From Bos javanicus (taxonomy: Eukaryota > Chordata > Mammalia > Artiodactyla > Bovidae): DNA of 64,000 nt. The notes below the pieces were generated by a model that had not been told where the DNA came from, did no database searches, and saw only the letters and a program-made list of their open reading frames with translations. The DNA is taken from positions 34,327,925-34,391,924 of the forward strand of contig NC_083885.1 of assembly GCF_032452875.1 (NCBI RefSeq), read 5' to 3'. Both the position numbers and the translations under genes were made by a program. Below are positions 11,628-22,370 of the stretch, in pieces (position 1 is the stretch's first letter; each line of letters opens with the position of its first letter).

Positions 11628-12485
11628 TCAAAGATTTCATTTTTAACTCATTAATTAACGAGGGAAAAATAAGACATTTTACACAATTTAAAGGAAAATC
11701 TGAAGCACAGCCACAAGCATCGCTTAGCCTCCTCTCACAAGATCTCCATTGACCTCACCTGATAAAATGTATTTGCATCTCAAGAGACAGCAACAGTTTC
11801 CCATCAGAGTCAGGTTCCTACAACTTCCAAAGTAATTAAACAGCTCAGAGACCATGAAAGCTACAAATTCCTATTGCTGTTTGTTGTTGTTTAGTCGCTA
11901 AGTCTTTGTGTTCCCATGGACTAGCCCACCAGGCTCCTCTGTCCATGGGATTTTCCGGACAAGAATATAGGAGCAGGTGGCTATTTCCTTCTCCAGGGGA
12001 CCTTCCCAAGCCAGGGATCAAACCCACATTTCCTCCTCGGCGGGTGGATTCTTCACCACTGAGCCACCAGGGAAGCCCTAGAGAAACAGACAATCATGTT
12101 CCAGGTAACACCTAAGAGTCAATTAGAAGGACACCTGGTGATCTTTTCTGCTGTTTTAAAGTGTCTCATCATCTTACCTGGCACGGCTTAACCAAGTGTG
12201 CATCTCTGGAAAATCACTTACATTTGGTGGTTCTCAGTCTCCTCACCCGTAAAGTGGAGTGTGAGCACAAAACCCTCCATGCTCTCAGCAGAGAGCAGCT
12301 CCAGGAAGCGCTGCCTAGGGCTCCACAGGTGTTTCTGTGCCCGGCCCCGCCACAGCTTCCACCCTCTGCATTAGCACTTCTGAGCTAGTCAGCCTTGGGG
12401 GCGCTGCACTCCTGGGCCCCACACCCCACCAAGCAAGAACCAAGCCCTCTTCTTTTCCTTCATCTCCCTTAACATGTTCAAGGAG
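11628..12485 (+). repeat. Local segmental duplication, copy 2
   Basis: Partner of 8626-9316 in the same orientation, about 3 kb apart. It is longer because a Bov-tA (about 11874-12078) inserted after the duplication. Confidence 0.8.
11874..12078 (-). mobile_element. Bov-tA SINE
   Basis: A reverse-orientation tRNA-derived SINE ending CACTGAGCCACCAGGGAAG. It is absent from the paralogous segment at 8.6-9.3 kb, which reads straight through AAATTCCTACAGAAAC and so dates the insertion after the duplication. Confidence 0.82.
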
Positions 12486-12535
12486 ACTATGAGCAAAATC
12501 AGAGGGAGAGAAAAAGGTCTTTTTAAAGCTGGTGG

Positions 12536-12806
12536 TGGAGAAGGCAATGGCACCCCACTCCAGTACTCTTGCCTGGAAAATCCCATGGATGGAGGAGCCT
12601 GGAAGGCTGCAGGCCATGGGGTCGCTGAGGGTCGGACACGACTGAGCAACTTCCCTTTCACTTTTCACTTTCATGCATTGGAGAAGGAAATGGCAACCCA
12701 CTCCAGTGTTCTTACCTGGAGAATCCCAGAGATGGGGAAGCCTGGTGGGCTGCTGTCTATGGGGTCGCACAGAGTCAGACACGACTGAAGTGACTTAGCA
12801 CTTAGC
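12536..12806 (+). mobile_element. Bov-A2 SINE
   Basis: A dimeric Bov-A2 flanked by a perfect 11-base duplication AAAGCTGGTGG at 12525-12535 and 12807-12817. Confidence 0.88.
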
Positions 12807-12837
12807 AAAGCTGGTGGCAGGGGTGGCGGGGGAGGGG

Positions 12838-13062
12838 GCTGCTTCCCTAGTGGCTCAGTAGTAAAGAATCTGCCTGCCAATGCAAGAGACACGGGTTCCA
12901 TCCATGATCCAGGAAGATCCCACATGCCTCGAAGCAACTAAGCCTGTGTGCCACAACTACTGAGCCTGTGACTTCGGGAGTTGGTGATGGACAGGGAGGC
13001 CTGGTGTGCTGAAGTCCATGGGGTTGCAAAGAGTTGGACATGACTGAGGGGCTGAACTGAAC
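12838..13062 (+). mobile_element. CHR-1 type SINE joined to BovB/Bov-A tail
   Basis: 12838-12961 is a tRNA-derived cetartiodactyl SINE (CACAACTACTGAGCCTGTG wording). 12962-13062 is a BovB 3'-type tail (GGAGTTGGTGATGGACAGG). The two may be separate insertions. Confidence 0.6.
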
Positions 13063-13948
13063 TGACCCTTAGTATTAAATATCAGAAGACTCCTCCCAAC
13101 ATTAGAATTGGTAGGTTGACCAAACCTAGGAGTGACAGGGATAAGAGAGCACACTCTAAGGCAGGCCCCCACAGCCTGGCACTGGACTCTCGGGGCACCT
13201 CACTGTCCTGAGATGGAACTACATGACCCCTCCCAGCTCCCTCCTCCAGCCTCGCTACTTTCCCTTTGGTGTAACAGACACTGAACATTAGTGTGCTTCC
13301 CTGGTGTCCAGAAGATGTCCCTCCTATGACTCTGACCCCATACAGAAGAAAGCCTCAATAATATATGGACATACCCACTGAAGTCAGAATAATCACAGAC
13401 CCGCACAAACTTACCCACGAGCATGTTCACTGCAGTGTTGTGTGAAAGTGTGAAAATCTCAAAACTGAACACCCAGCAGTAGAGAACTGATTAAATACTG
13501 GATTGGTATTTCCGTAACATCTTATAGGAAAACCCAAGTGAACCTTTTGGACAACCCAATAAAATACAGTAAAGCCATCTGACACAGTGCTAGGCAGCCA
13601 TGAAAACCGTGATGTAGGAGAAGAGGGTGAGCAAGCTCACTCCATTAAGGACACTTGTAGAGTTGTGAGATTAAAAAGGAAGAAAAAGAAACCTCAACAT
13701 TAATAGTGATCAGTATTTGTGTTCTTTTTTCACTTTTTCAACTAATATGTGTGTGGATAGATACATAGGCAGATCAACATAAGCCTGAAGCTAAACCCCA
13801 ACACCACATGCCCAGTGGAAACCATTCTGCAATCCAGTGCAAAGAACAAGTCAGATCTGTCAGCTCAGCAACGTTCAAATAGGGTGGAAGGGAGTGAACT
13901 CTTTTTCAGCTAGGGCCTTCCACAAGGACCCCACAAAATACACATATA
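13063..13948. other. Intergenic, no gene seen
   Basis: 13330-13620 resembles a decayed LINE 3' region (ATACCCACTGAAGTCAG). The rest is unassigned. No exon signal. Confidence 0.35.
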
Positions 13949-13960
13949 CACAGTCTTGCC

Positions 13961-14230
13961 AATGGGAGAAAGAAATGGCAACCCACTCCAGTTTTCTTGC
14001 CTAGAGAATCCCGTGGACAGAGGAGCCTGGTGGGCTGCTGTCCATAGGGTCACACAGAGTCGGAAACAACTGAAGTGACTTAGCATGCATGCATGCATTG
14101 GAAAAGGAAATGGCAACCCACTCCAGTGTTCTTGCCTGGAGAATGCCAGGGATGGGGGAGCCTGGTGGGCTGCCGTCTGTGGGGTCGCACAGAGTCGGAC
14201 ACGACTGAAGCGACTTAGCAGCAGCAGCAG
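13961..14230 (+). mobile_element. Bov-A2 SINE
   Basis: A dimeric Bov-A2 with an (AGC)n tail at its right end. It is flanked by imperfect 12-base copies CACAGTCTTGCC (13949-13960) and CACAGTCTCACC (14231-14242). Confidence 0.82.
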
Positions 14231-14242
14231 CACAGTCTCACC

Positions 14243-15056
14243 AAAGGGGACAGATTAAAGGTAAAACCACTCAACAACCAGAATATCCATCCTGCACAGA
14301 TCAGCAGGTGTCTGCTCAAGAAGGTCAAGGTCACCTTTAGCAGAGTGGTGCAGGGGGCAGAGCCCTGGCCTGGGAGCCCTAGAACCACCAACCCTAGCTG
14401 GTCTGTCCCCTCCTTTATCTAGTCCTTTAATTGTTCATCCATAAAATAAATGTGTGAGGTTGGACAAAAGACCTCTCAGGTTCCATTTCTTAGGACTGGG
14501 AGATGTTTCCCTATATTCTGGCCCCATCCCCGACACAGTTCATGTGCCCCACCCCACCCCCAACAGTTCTGGATGGAGGTGGAATCCTCCAGCCGGGGTC
14601 CCTTCATCTCCTTCAGTCTAGGGCGATAAGGTAGACAGTGCAGGAGGCAGAGCCCAGAATAAACAGCTAGCAAAGAGAGCTGGGAAGAGCCTCACTCACC
14701 AAGCAAGGCTCTAGACCATGCAGGTCCGCCTCCACCCAGGGAAGCCCAAGATATGGTGATTGGCAGAGCTGGGGTGGAGGGAGGTTTGTTTTCTCAACCA
14801 GAGCCTGCTCTGCCCCTATCCTCCACTCAGTGCCAATGGCTGCCTGGCCTCTCCTCCATCCCATCCCTCTGGCTCCTCTCCTTCCCCACATTTTATCATC
14901 AGCATGTGCAGCTCCTTATCCTCATGTTTTATTTTTGGTAACATGACCATCAAGGAAATGGGGGTTAGGAGAAATGTCAATAAAGTATTTCATCAATTAA
15001 TTCATCAAATTTAGAGTGCATGCTCTGGGCAGGCCCCCAAGGGTCTCCCTCTGAGG
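14243..15056. other. Intergenic, MIR-like remnants
   Basis: 14340-14470 carries MIR-like wording (AGAGTGGTGCAGG, CCTTTAATTGTTCATCCATAAAATA). The segment 14470-15050 is unassigned and shows no gene. Confidence 0.35.
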
Positions 15057-15067
15057 CTCCCAGTTAA

Positions 15068-15283
15068 CTGTGTGAGTGCTGTCACTTCAGTCATGTCCAA
15101 CACTTTGTGACCCCATGGACTGCAGCCCACCAGGCTTTTTTGTCCATAGAATTCTACAGGCAAGAATACTGGGTTGCCATGCCCTCCTCCAGGGGATCTT
15201 CCCCACCCAAGAATAGAACCTGTATCTCCTGCATCTCCTGCACTGCAGGCAGGTTCTTTGCCCACTGAACCACCTGGGAAGTC
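15068..15283 (-). mobile_element. Bov-tA SINE
   Basis: A reverse-orientation tRNA-derived SINE flanked by near-identical 11-base copies CTCCCAGTTAA (15057-15067) and CTCCCAGCTAA (15284-15294). Confidence 0.85.
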
Positions 15284-15294
15284 CTCCCAGCTAA

Positions 15295-15860
15295 GTAGAG
15301 ATTAAATGATTGCACAAATAACTGGGAAGCACCAAGACTAGCAGGGGTGCACTAATGAGGAGAGGAGGTCTGGGGGACGCGGCTGGTCCACGGCCCCTAA
15401 GTACAGTTGGGACAGAGCAGGAAAGCCAGGAGCCTCTCCCTGAGTCAGGCACCAGGGTCGGCGTCAAGCTCTATGCCTAAGGTTTGGGTATGGCGGGGTG
15501 AGAGGGCACAGGGTTGGGCAAGGGGAATAGGAAATAGGCAAGCTGGTCACTCAGGAGAGGAACGCTTCAGCCAGGCCTAACCGACATTCCGGAACACCCA
15601 AGAATCACCGGCGGGCAATTGGGAGCAGGAGGCTCTGCCAGGCTTGTCTGCTTCGCCCAGTGGCCATGACAGGGGTCCCCTTGCCCGGTGCCCAGGCTGG
15701 CCTCTGAAAAACCTGTCTGGATGTTCCTCCCTGCTCATATTGGCTGTCTACTCTCTTTTGCAGGTTTGTATGTCTGCGCCTCTGCTCCCGCCTGTCTGTA
15801 TGTCACACTCTACACATGCCTATCCGTCTGTCCTCACACGTCTAGCTGGCGCGCTGGCCT
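15295..15860. other. Upstream flank of CpG island
   Basis: Unique sequence becoming progressively GC-rich, with a TCTGTATGTC-rich pyrimidine stretch at 15770-15840. No exon could be supported. Confidence 0.35.
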
Positions 15861-16184
15861 CCAGCTTCTCTCGGCCTCCTGGCCGTGCGCCCCGCCTGCC
15901 GCTGTGTGGGTGTCGGGCTGGCAGTGCGCAGAGGGGCGCGGCTCGGCCCTCCCCCTCCTCCGCTTCCCCCCAGCTCGGGAATGACCCGGGCGGCGGCCCG
16001 GCGCTGCTGAGGCTCCGGAGTCGCGGCGCAGGGCGGCGGGAGCGGGCGGCCGTGGCGTGGGCGGCTGCGCGGGGCCGAAGGAGGGCCGGGCGGGGCTGCG
16101 GCAGGGCAGGGCCGGCACCGGGAAACTGCTGCCGCCGCCGCCGCCTCGGCCGGGGATCGCGGGCCCCTGGTCGGCTCGGCCGGG

Positions 16185-16208
16185 CCCCGCCCCGCCCCGC
16201 CCCGCCCC
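16185..16208. promoter_or_regulatory. Cluster of GC boxes (Sp1-type sites)
   Basis: Four consecutive CCCCGCC units on the plus strand (GGCGGGG on the minus strand), typical of TATA-less CpG-island promoters. Transcription probably starts within about 100-200 bases. Confidence 0.6.
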
Positions 16209-16209
16209 T

Positions 16210-16395
16210 GCACGCCGAGCAGGCCGTGGCGGAAAGGCGCGCCCCCCGCGACGCCCGAGCCCGAGCCAGAGCGCAGCGGCATCCGAGCGGGAACTGGAAC
16301 GCTAGCGGGAGCGGAGCCAGAGCGGGAACCCGAGCTGGAGCCGAAGCTGGAGCCGGCAGTGCGGCGCACCGAGCGGAGCGAGGCAGCCAAGCCGA
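16210..16395 (+). other. BEAN1: Candidate non-coding first exon of BEAN1
   Basis: GC-rich sequence between the GC boxes and a good donor (GCCGA followed by GTAAGG at 16396). The start is arbitrary because no initiator element is distinctive. It would join the 5' part of the exon at 24967. Transcript data would be needed to confirm. Confidence 0.45.
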
Positions 16396-17238
16396 GTAAG
16401 GGGCGTGGGGCCGGGGGCGGCGCTGGGGAGGGGCGGGGAGGGGGTCCTGGCCCCCTCCCCCGCGCTCTGCGGCGGCCCCAGCGCACGCACACATTCCGGG
16501 GGCGCTCAACGCTGTCCCGGGGCGGAACCGCAGCGCGCTTCGAACGGGATCCCCGCTCTCCCGCGGATCCCTGCCCCGACCCCCGCGCCCCCGGGCGGGC
16601 CACCGGGACCCGCGCGGACCGTGGCTGTCCCTAAACATGCCATCGGGCCCCGGGATGGAGAGCACTCCCCGATTCTTGCCTGACTGGAGTCCCACACGAA
16701 CATCCACCCTATGTAGGGGGCATGTCCACGACCCCGCGCTCTTGGTTTCCCAGACACCTAACAACTCACCCAAGAAGGGGGAACCAGGACGCACTTATGG
16801 CTGGGGTGGAAGAGGAAAGGGGCCCCGGACTTGAAGAGTTTGAAGCTAGAAGCCAGCCTCGACCCTCGAGCAGGGAAGTTTGACCCTCCAACGGGCGGGT
16901 CACCAGAGCCATGCCCCCGCTTCAGTGCCTGCCTGCCGCGCTGGTCTATCTCAGTACCATCGGTGGGGGAGGAGGTGTCCACACTGCATCTTCTCCAGCT
17001 CTGGGTCAGACTTTCCCTGGCGCGGTAAGTGAGGCTGAGTCCGAGGCGGCTGCTCTGGCCGGCTGCGCAGCGCCGAGCGGTATAGCCGCCCCTCCCCACG
17101 CGCCCTCGGAAGTTGGTTAGTGCCCATTCGCTCCACGGCTGACTCGCACAGCCGTTCCCCTCTCCCCATCGGCCAGGTGGTCCTGAGGCTGGCTCGAAGA
17201 GGATCCAGGGCTGCCCTCCTGATCCCGCGCGCCGTGCC

Positions 17239-17271
17239 GGGGGGAGGGGGGGAGGAGGGCGGGGCGGGGGG
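17239..17271 (+). other. G-rich tract, potential G-quadruplex
   Basis: Six runs of three or more G within 33 bases, just downstream of the proposed first exon, in the 3' shoulder of the CpG island. Confidence 0.55.
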
Positions 17272-17310
17272 AGATAGCCAGGCCAGGCTGGGAAGGGGAG
17301 GGCACGAGTG

Positions 17311-20200
17311 ACAGGTGTCAGCCGCGGAGGCTCCAGAAGCTTGGTCCTTGGTCTTGATTTCACACAGTCCCACAGGCGCCTGCCTTTGAGCAAGCCCTTC
17401 CTGACTCTCCTCAAACATCCTGACTGCTCACTGGAACAAGTGGCTTCACGTCTTTGTGCCTCAGTTGCTCTACTGACATGTAGGTAGGATTCTGTTGTGA
17501 GCAACGTGTTAAAGGGCTTCCGAACCAGAGGGTGGGCTTGGCTGACTTTCTAGCTGTGTGGCGTTAGGCGAGATGCTTAACCTCTCTGAGCCTCAGTTTC
17601 CCTATCTGAAACGGGGAAGGTGGGTGGGTTGGAGGGAATAAATGAGGCGATGCCTGGGGACGGGGGCAGGGCTAGCCTGATGCTTGGCACACAGCTAGCA
17701 CTCAGTTCAGGCTAACTACAGGTGACATTCTGTGAAATGTCCAGCCCCAGTGGATGCTAAGGCAGAGCAAGGTCCTCTGAGGGGGGAGGGACACCACCCC
17801 TTCTCAACCCCGTTCTGAGGAAGTCCTGAATCCCCTAAGGCCTTCTTGACATATACTGCAATAGCAGAACCCTCTCCTTAGGGCCAGCCCTTTCTCACTG
17901 TTCCCTCCTCCCTGGGCGTTCTGCTTCCCAGGCGCTGGCCTCCCCCTACCTATCATCTCCATCCCCATTGAGAAAGACTATCTAACCCACTCTTTCTTTG
18001 GCCCTAGATTGATGTCTGTTGCCCAGGCAGAGGGCTCCCCATGTCCTTCTCACACTCTGTGTGAGGGAATTCACACCTCCCTCCACTCCTGGGTTTGGGC
18101 CTAGGGAAGATTGCTTTCCCTAAGGAGCAATCAGACAGGTGGCTTGGATGTTCCAGTGGAGACAGTTCAGACAGGCAGCGAAAAGCAACAGAGGGAGCAG
18201 CTACTAGGGCAAGGAGACAGCGCGAAGTCGGAGGGGGTCCCAACCCTGAAGCTGTGTGGACTGTATGTTCATCCAGGCGACTGAGCCACGAGGCACCAGA
18301 AATGATGAGCCTTGGGGAGGAAGTGGGGCCCGTGAATGACTTTGAGCGGTTAGAAGTTCAGAGCTGGAAGGTCCCCAGGAAGAGATCTGCCCAGTCTGTG
18401 CAGTGGAGGCTTCAGACCCAGAGCAGAAGCCGGGAGGCCCAGGAGCTAGGGGAGAACGCTGGAATCCTTGGAGTGGCATGGCAGCTTAAAGGTGCCCCAG
18501 GTGTTGGGAAGAAAACAAATTCCACCACTTGTGGACACCTGTATTAGTCCTACTCACCTGTGCCGCAGCTGCCACAACAGAAGGGAATGTGGGGGGTTGC
18601 GGGGCAGTCTGTCCACATGTTGCCTGGTGGGACACACAGAATGGGCTGCCTCCTCGAAGTTCTTTCTACACAGAAACCCCCTCTGTCCTCTTCTTCCTCT
18701 GCAGCCTACTCCCCTCCCCCATTCACCCATCAGGGTGTCACACCCTTGCATTTTCCATAACTCTCACCTCTTCTTCCCAAAGGAGTTAATCAGAAACTAA
18801 TTAGGAGGTTTGTGTCTCCTAGTTCACACAGTATTTGGAACACAGCCAGGCATCAACGTGATGGGGATACAGGCACTTCCTTCAGTCTTGGAGAATCATT
18901 AGTTAGACACATTCAGACACCTATTACCTGAAGCCTGTGCCCTGGAAGTGCTCAGAGCACAAGGTGTGGGAAGGTGGCAGTCGGCTCTCAGCCTCCTAAA
19001 AGGAGAGGGCTTTCACCCTGCTGAAGCTTCTTGGAAACCATGCGGGCTTCTGAAGCCCATTGGCACAAAGAATTGTGTCTGAGAGCACAGCTTCTTGTAG
19101 CTGGACTACCTGGTTTTATGGCACGTGATTCTAGGCAGGAGATTCACCCTTCAGCGCCTCCACTTCTCTTGAAAATGGGAACAAATACTCCACACCTCCC
19201 AGTATATTTGTGAGGACTGAAGAAAAATATATAGGAATCACACAGCAGTGTCGAACAGACCCCTTGCAATGGCCTTGCTATGTCTGCATTAAGAACATGC
19301 ATTGAACACATGCTGTTTCCCAAGCATAAGTATTTTTTCTTTGGATTCTGACAATAGCCCTCTGATCTACGTACTATAATTGTCCTTATTTTACAGATGA
19401 GAACACTGAGGCTTAGAAAGGTTAAGAACTAACTTTGCTAGGTATAGGAAACTTAAAACATCACTATGACTCATCATAATTTTATGAGTTGGTAAAATTG
19501 ATAATTAGCACACTGTATTTTAGATGATATGTTAGATGGAATGTTTCCTCCATGGGTATCTCCAATCATTGGACATCTGTGTTAATTGCCCATGGGCAAT
19601 TTTTTGAGACACCTTCATGTTTTTCTATTCAAACAGTATCAAACTGATTTAAAAGAGCAGCGTCCCCCACTTATTCCCTATCCTTCCTCTCCATTTTTCT
19701 CCATAGCCCTATCACCCCCAACATTTATACATCTTATTCATCTGTTTATTGTCTGCCCTCATCCATATAATGTAAACTCCCCAACAGCAGGGACTTTTAA
19801 CCATTTGCTAACTCTCATATCCCCAGAGACAAAAGCAACAACCAGCACTTCATATGCTTTGCAAATTATAAAGTGTTTTACAAACATAAGGTCTATTATT
19901 GTTATTATTTTTGCCAAGTGTATAGCTTGCCTGAAAATAAAACCTTAAGGTTCATGGCAGAAACTTCCCTCAAAATTCTGGCAAATAGGACCTGCTCAAG
20001 TGCCAGGGAAAATGTGATGAAGGTTAAAACCAGTTGGAGATTACTTTCCTAACATGTTAATAAAGCTCCTTATCAGTAAGTTGAAAGACAAGTTAATTTT
20101 TGTTAATCTTTGCAACAACAAATGGCAGGCTCAAAGGCAATTAAATTAGCATTTAAAATTTCCAATGAGTTAACTATCACTGATTTATTCACTTACTCTT
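17311..20200. other. BEAN1 intron 1, left part
   Basis: Holds old repeats: a MIR at about 17545-17715 (GAGCCTCAGTTTCCC), a MIR-like end at 19380-19430, and an L2-like end around 19590-19830. No exon with a continuing frame was seen. The 150-codon frame at 18095-18547 lacks recognisable homology. Confidence 0.45.
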
Positions 20201-20640
20201 TATTTTGTTATGGAAAATCATTTGTAAAAAACAAAAGAACATAACAAGCCTCCTCAATCCCACCACTGCCCAGAGTGTGGATACCCACATGACTGGATAC
20301 TTCAGTCTATTTCCTTTTCATCTTTTTCTGTGTGTGAATATTTTCTCTCATTTTTTTCCTTAGAAAATAAGGGATCATGTTGTCAGCAGAGTTATATAAC
20401 CAGCTTACTTGGTGACATCCCCCCACCATTGACATTAAAGTGAAAGTCTTTACATTATTAAAATTTCTTTAAAACATTACTCTATGGCTATATAATATTC
20501 CATTATAAGCATATGCCAAAATTTTCTCAGCCTGTCCTCTGTTATTGGACACTGGGGTCGCTGCTGTAATGATGTTTTTCTATCCTTACTGGTGTTGTCT
20601 AGGCCTTGAATGAGTCTTCTTCTACATCCTTGGTCATGAC
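20200..20640 (-). mobile_element. Old L1M-type LINE 3' fragment
   Basis: Wording such as TCTATGGCTATATAATATTCC and a following TATTGGACACTGGGGT is typical of the reverse-oriented 3' ORF2 part of old L1M copies. Boundaries are approximate. Confidence 0.45.
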
Positions 20641-21009
20641 CTACTTGCTGGTTTGCAAATGGACTGGTTTACGTAGTTAGTAAATCCATTCTTAGAGGTT
20701 GGGCGCTGGTGGCAGTGGGGACAGCAACTGATCCAACAGAGCGCTGCTCCAGGTAAACTAAGGCAACACGGAGACCCAGTAAGCTCCAGGCATTTCCTGA
20801 CCAACCCAGGATAGCACATGTGGCCAGATGCTGCATGGGGGCAGAAGGCCTCTTTGCTGCCGCGGCTGCCAAACATCCTGGATCCCTTTCCTAAAATCAG
20901 TACCAAGTGACTTGCTTGCAAATCTGTGTGTCCTCTGCCAGCCTCTCTGCTATCATCCTCTCACTCTTTTTGTCCTCCGCTCCTGAGTTCATCTCTGTCT
21001 TCATTTGAT

Positions 21010-21735
21010 CACATGACAAATGTTTACAGGCACACCTTGTTTTATGGCTCTTCACAGATATTGCTTATTTTTACCAACTGAAGGTTTGGGACAGTCTTGA
21101 ACCAAGCAAGTCTGTCAGCGCCATTTTCCCAACTGCATTCGCTCACTTCATGTCTCTTGTGTCACATTTTGGTAATTCTCACATTTCAAAAATTTTTTCT
21201 TGTTGTTATATTTGCTATAGTGACCTGTGATCAGTGGTTTTTGATGTTGCTATTGCAATAAGGGGCTTCCCAGATGGCGCAGTGGTAAAGAATCTGTCAG
21301 CCAACGCAGGAGACACAAAGGACATGGATTCGATCTCTGGGTGGGGAAGATGCCCTGGAGGAGGAAATGGCAACCCACTCCAGTATTCTTGCCTGGAAGA
21401 TTCCATAGACAGAGGAGCCTGGCGAGCTACAATCCCTGTTGCAAACAGTCAGACACCACTGAGTGAGCATACATCACAGTAAGATTACCACTCACTGACG
21501 GCTCAAAGGATGGTTACCATTGTTTAGCAATAACGTATTTTTAAAGTAAGGTATGTACACTGTATTTTACACAAACGGCTACTGCAACCTTCATAGAGTG
21601 CAGGATAATGTAAACCTAATTTTGATATGCACTGGGACACCAAAAAAACCTGAATGACTCGCTTTACTGTGGTGGTCTGGAATCTCGCGGACCACCAAAC
21701 CACAGTTAGCTCTGAGGTATTACCTGTAATGACAT
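21010..21735 (+). mobile_element. Tigger1-type DNA transposon remnant, split by a SINE
   Basis: The left end CAGGCACACCTTGTTTTAT and the right end GAGGTATTACCTGTA are complementary terminal repeats of the Tigger1 type. They are flanked by TA as expected for Tc1/mariner elements. The internal transposase region is missing. A Bov-tA at about 21261-21475 interrupts it. Confidence 0.7.
21261..21475 (+). mobile_element. Bov-tA SINE
   Basis: A forward tRNA-derived SINE beginning GGGGCTTCCCAGATGGCGCA, inserted in the Tigger1 remnant. Confidence 0.8.
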
Positions 21736-21849
21736 CTATCTGCACTTGCCATGGGATTTTTTTCGCCGTTAGAGGGACCATCAGCTGGTTCTCACACTTC
21801 AAGACCAGCCTCCCTCATTTCTGAGACTCCTTTCTGTGTAAAATGGGGA

Positions 21850-22370
21850 TTTGTTTTGCGATCCAGTGGTTTGAGCACGCATCGCAAAGACGTGGCCCAT
21901 CCCCCACGCCAGCCACTGTGCGGCCCTGCCCACTTCACCACGGACCCTTGTGAAACGCAACCCTCCAGTATGGCTGCCTCTGCTGCGCATGCGCGAACCA
22001 TCCTGTCTCGCGCAGTTACCCGGCTGCTTCTGCCCGGGATACGGAGCCGGTCCCCTTAACCACAGGCTCACTGATCGAGATCGGAGTGTCACGGTGAGCC
22101 ACGGAGCGGAGGGATTCTGGGAGCAGAGACGCGAAGCGAAGTGGGAGTGACGTGGACTTGCCGCCCACCATTCGGCCACTTCAGAACCTGGAAAACTGCA
22201 GTCTGCCGGCCGCCCGCCTGCCCGCAATCCAGTCGGAGATGAGTCACAGGCAGGGACGCGCCTCGTCTCAGATGCTGGGCGCTGAGTGAGACGGGCGAGA
22301 GGGAAGACGTGACCTGGGTGTCAGATCTGTGGTGTGGGGTGTCCCTGGCAGTAACCGCGAGGTAACAAGG
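21850..22370. promoter_or_regulatory. Second CpG-rich promoter-like region in BEAN1 intron 1
   Basis: A roughly 500-base CpG-rich patch carries a perfect palindromic NRF1-type motif TGCGCATGCGC (21984-21994), a TGACGTGG element (22148-22155) and an AP-1 motif TGAGTCA (22240-22246). Consensus donors follow at 22094 (CACG then GTGAGC) and 22362 (GAG then GTAACA). This is what a small housekeeping-type promoter looks like. It could drive an alternative BEAN1 first exon splicing to 24967, or an antisense non-coding RNA. Confidence 0.55.

Larger units (their letters stand above)
15860..17310. promoter_or_regulatory. BEAN1: CpG island, probable main BEAN1 promoter
   Basis: About 1.4 kb is very GC-rich with dense CpG. 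Four contiguous GC boxes (CCCCGCCCCGCCCCGCC) lie at 16185-16208 and a (CCG)n run at about 16132-16147. No TATA box is evident. A consensus donor GTAAGG at 16396 could end a first non-coding exon. The nearest plus-strand gene is BEAN1, whose first coding exon lies 8.6 kb downstream, so this is the best candidate for its promoter. Long open frames on both strands here (up to about 324 codons on the minus strand) come from the scarcity of A/T stop codons and look like composition artefacts. Confidence 0.75.

Noticed and set aside
12315..12788. 155-codon minus and 104-codon plus frames around 12.5 kb
   Set aside because: Both are translations of a Bov-A2 SINE; similar frames recur at every SINE in the window.
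15644..16399. 251-codon plus-strand open frame over the CpG island
   Set aside because: Same composition effect; it overlaps the proposed non-coding first exon and has no recognised similarity.
15820..16794. 324-codon minus-strand open frame in the CpG island
   Set aside because: Several overlapping long frames occur on both strands here because stop codons are rare in very GC-rich DNA. The peptide is low-complexity Arg/Ala/Pro/Gly with no domain.
16758..17504. 248-codon minus-strand open frame
   Set aside because: Lies in the 3' shoulder of the CpG island, with low-complexity Pro/Arg content and no splice or domain support.
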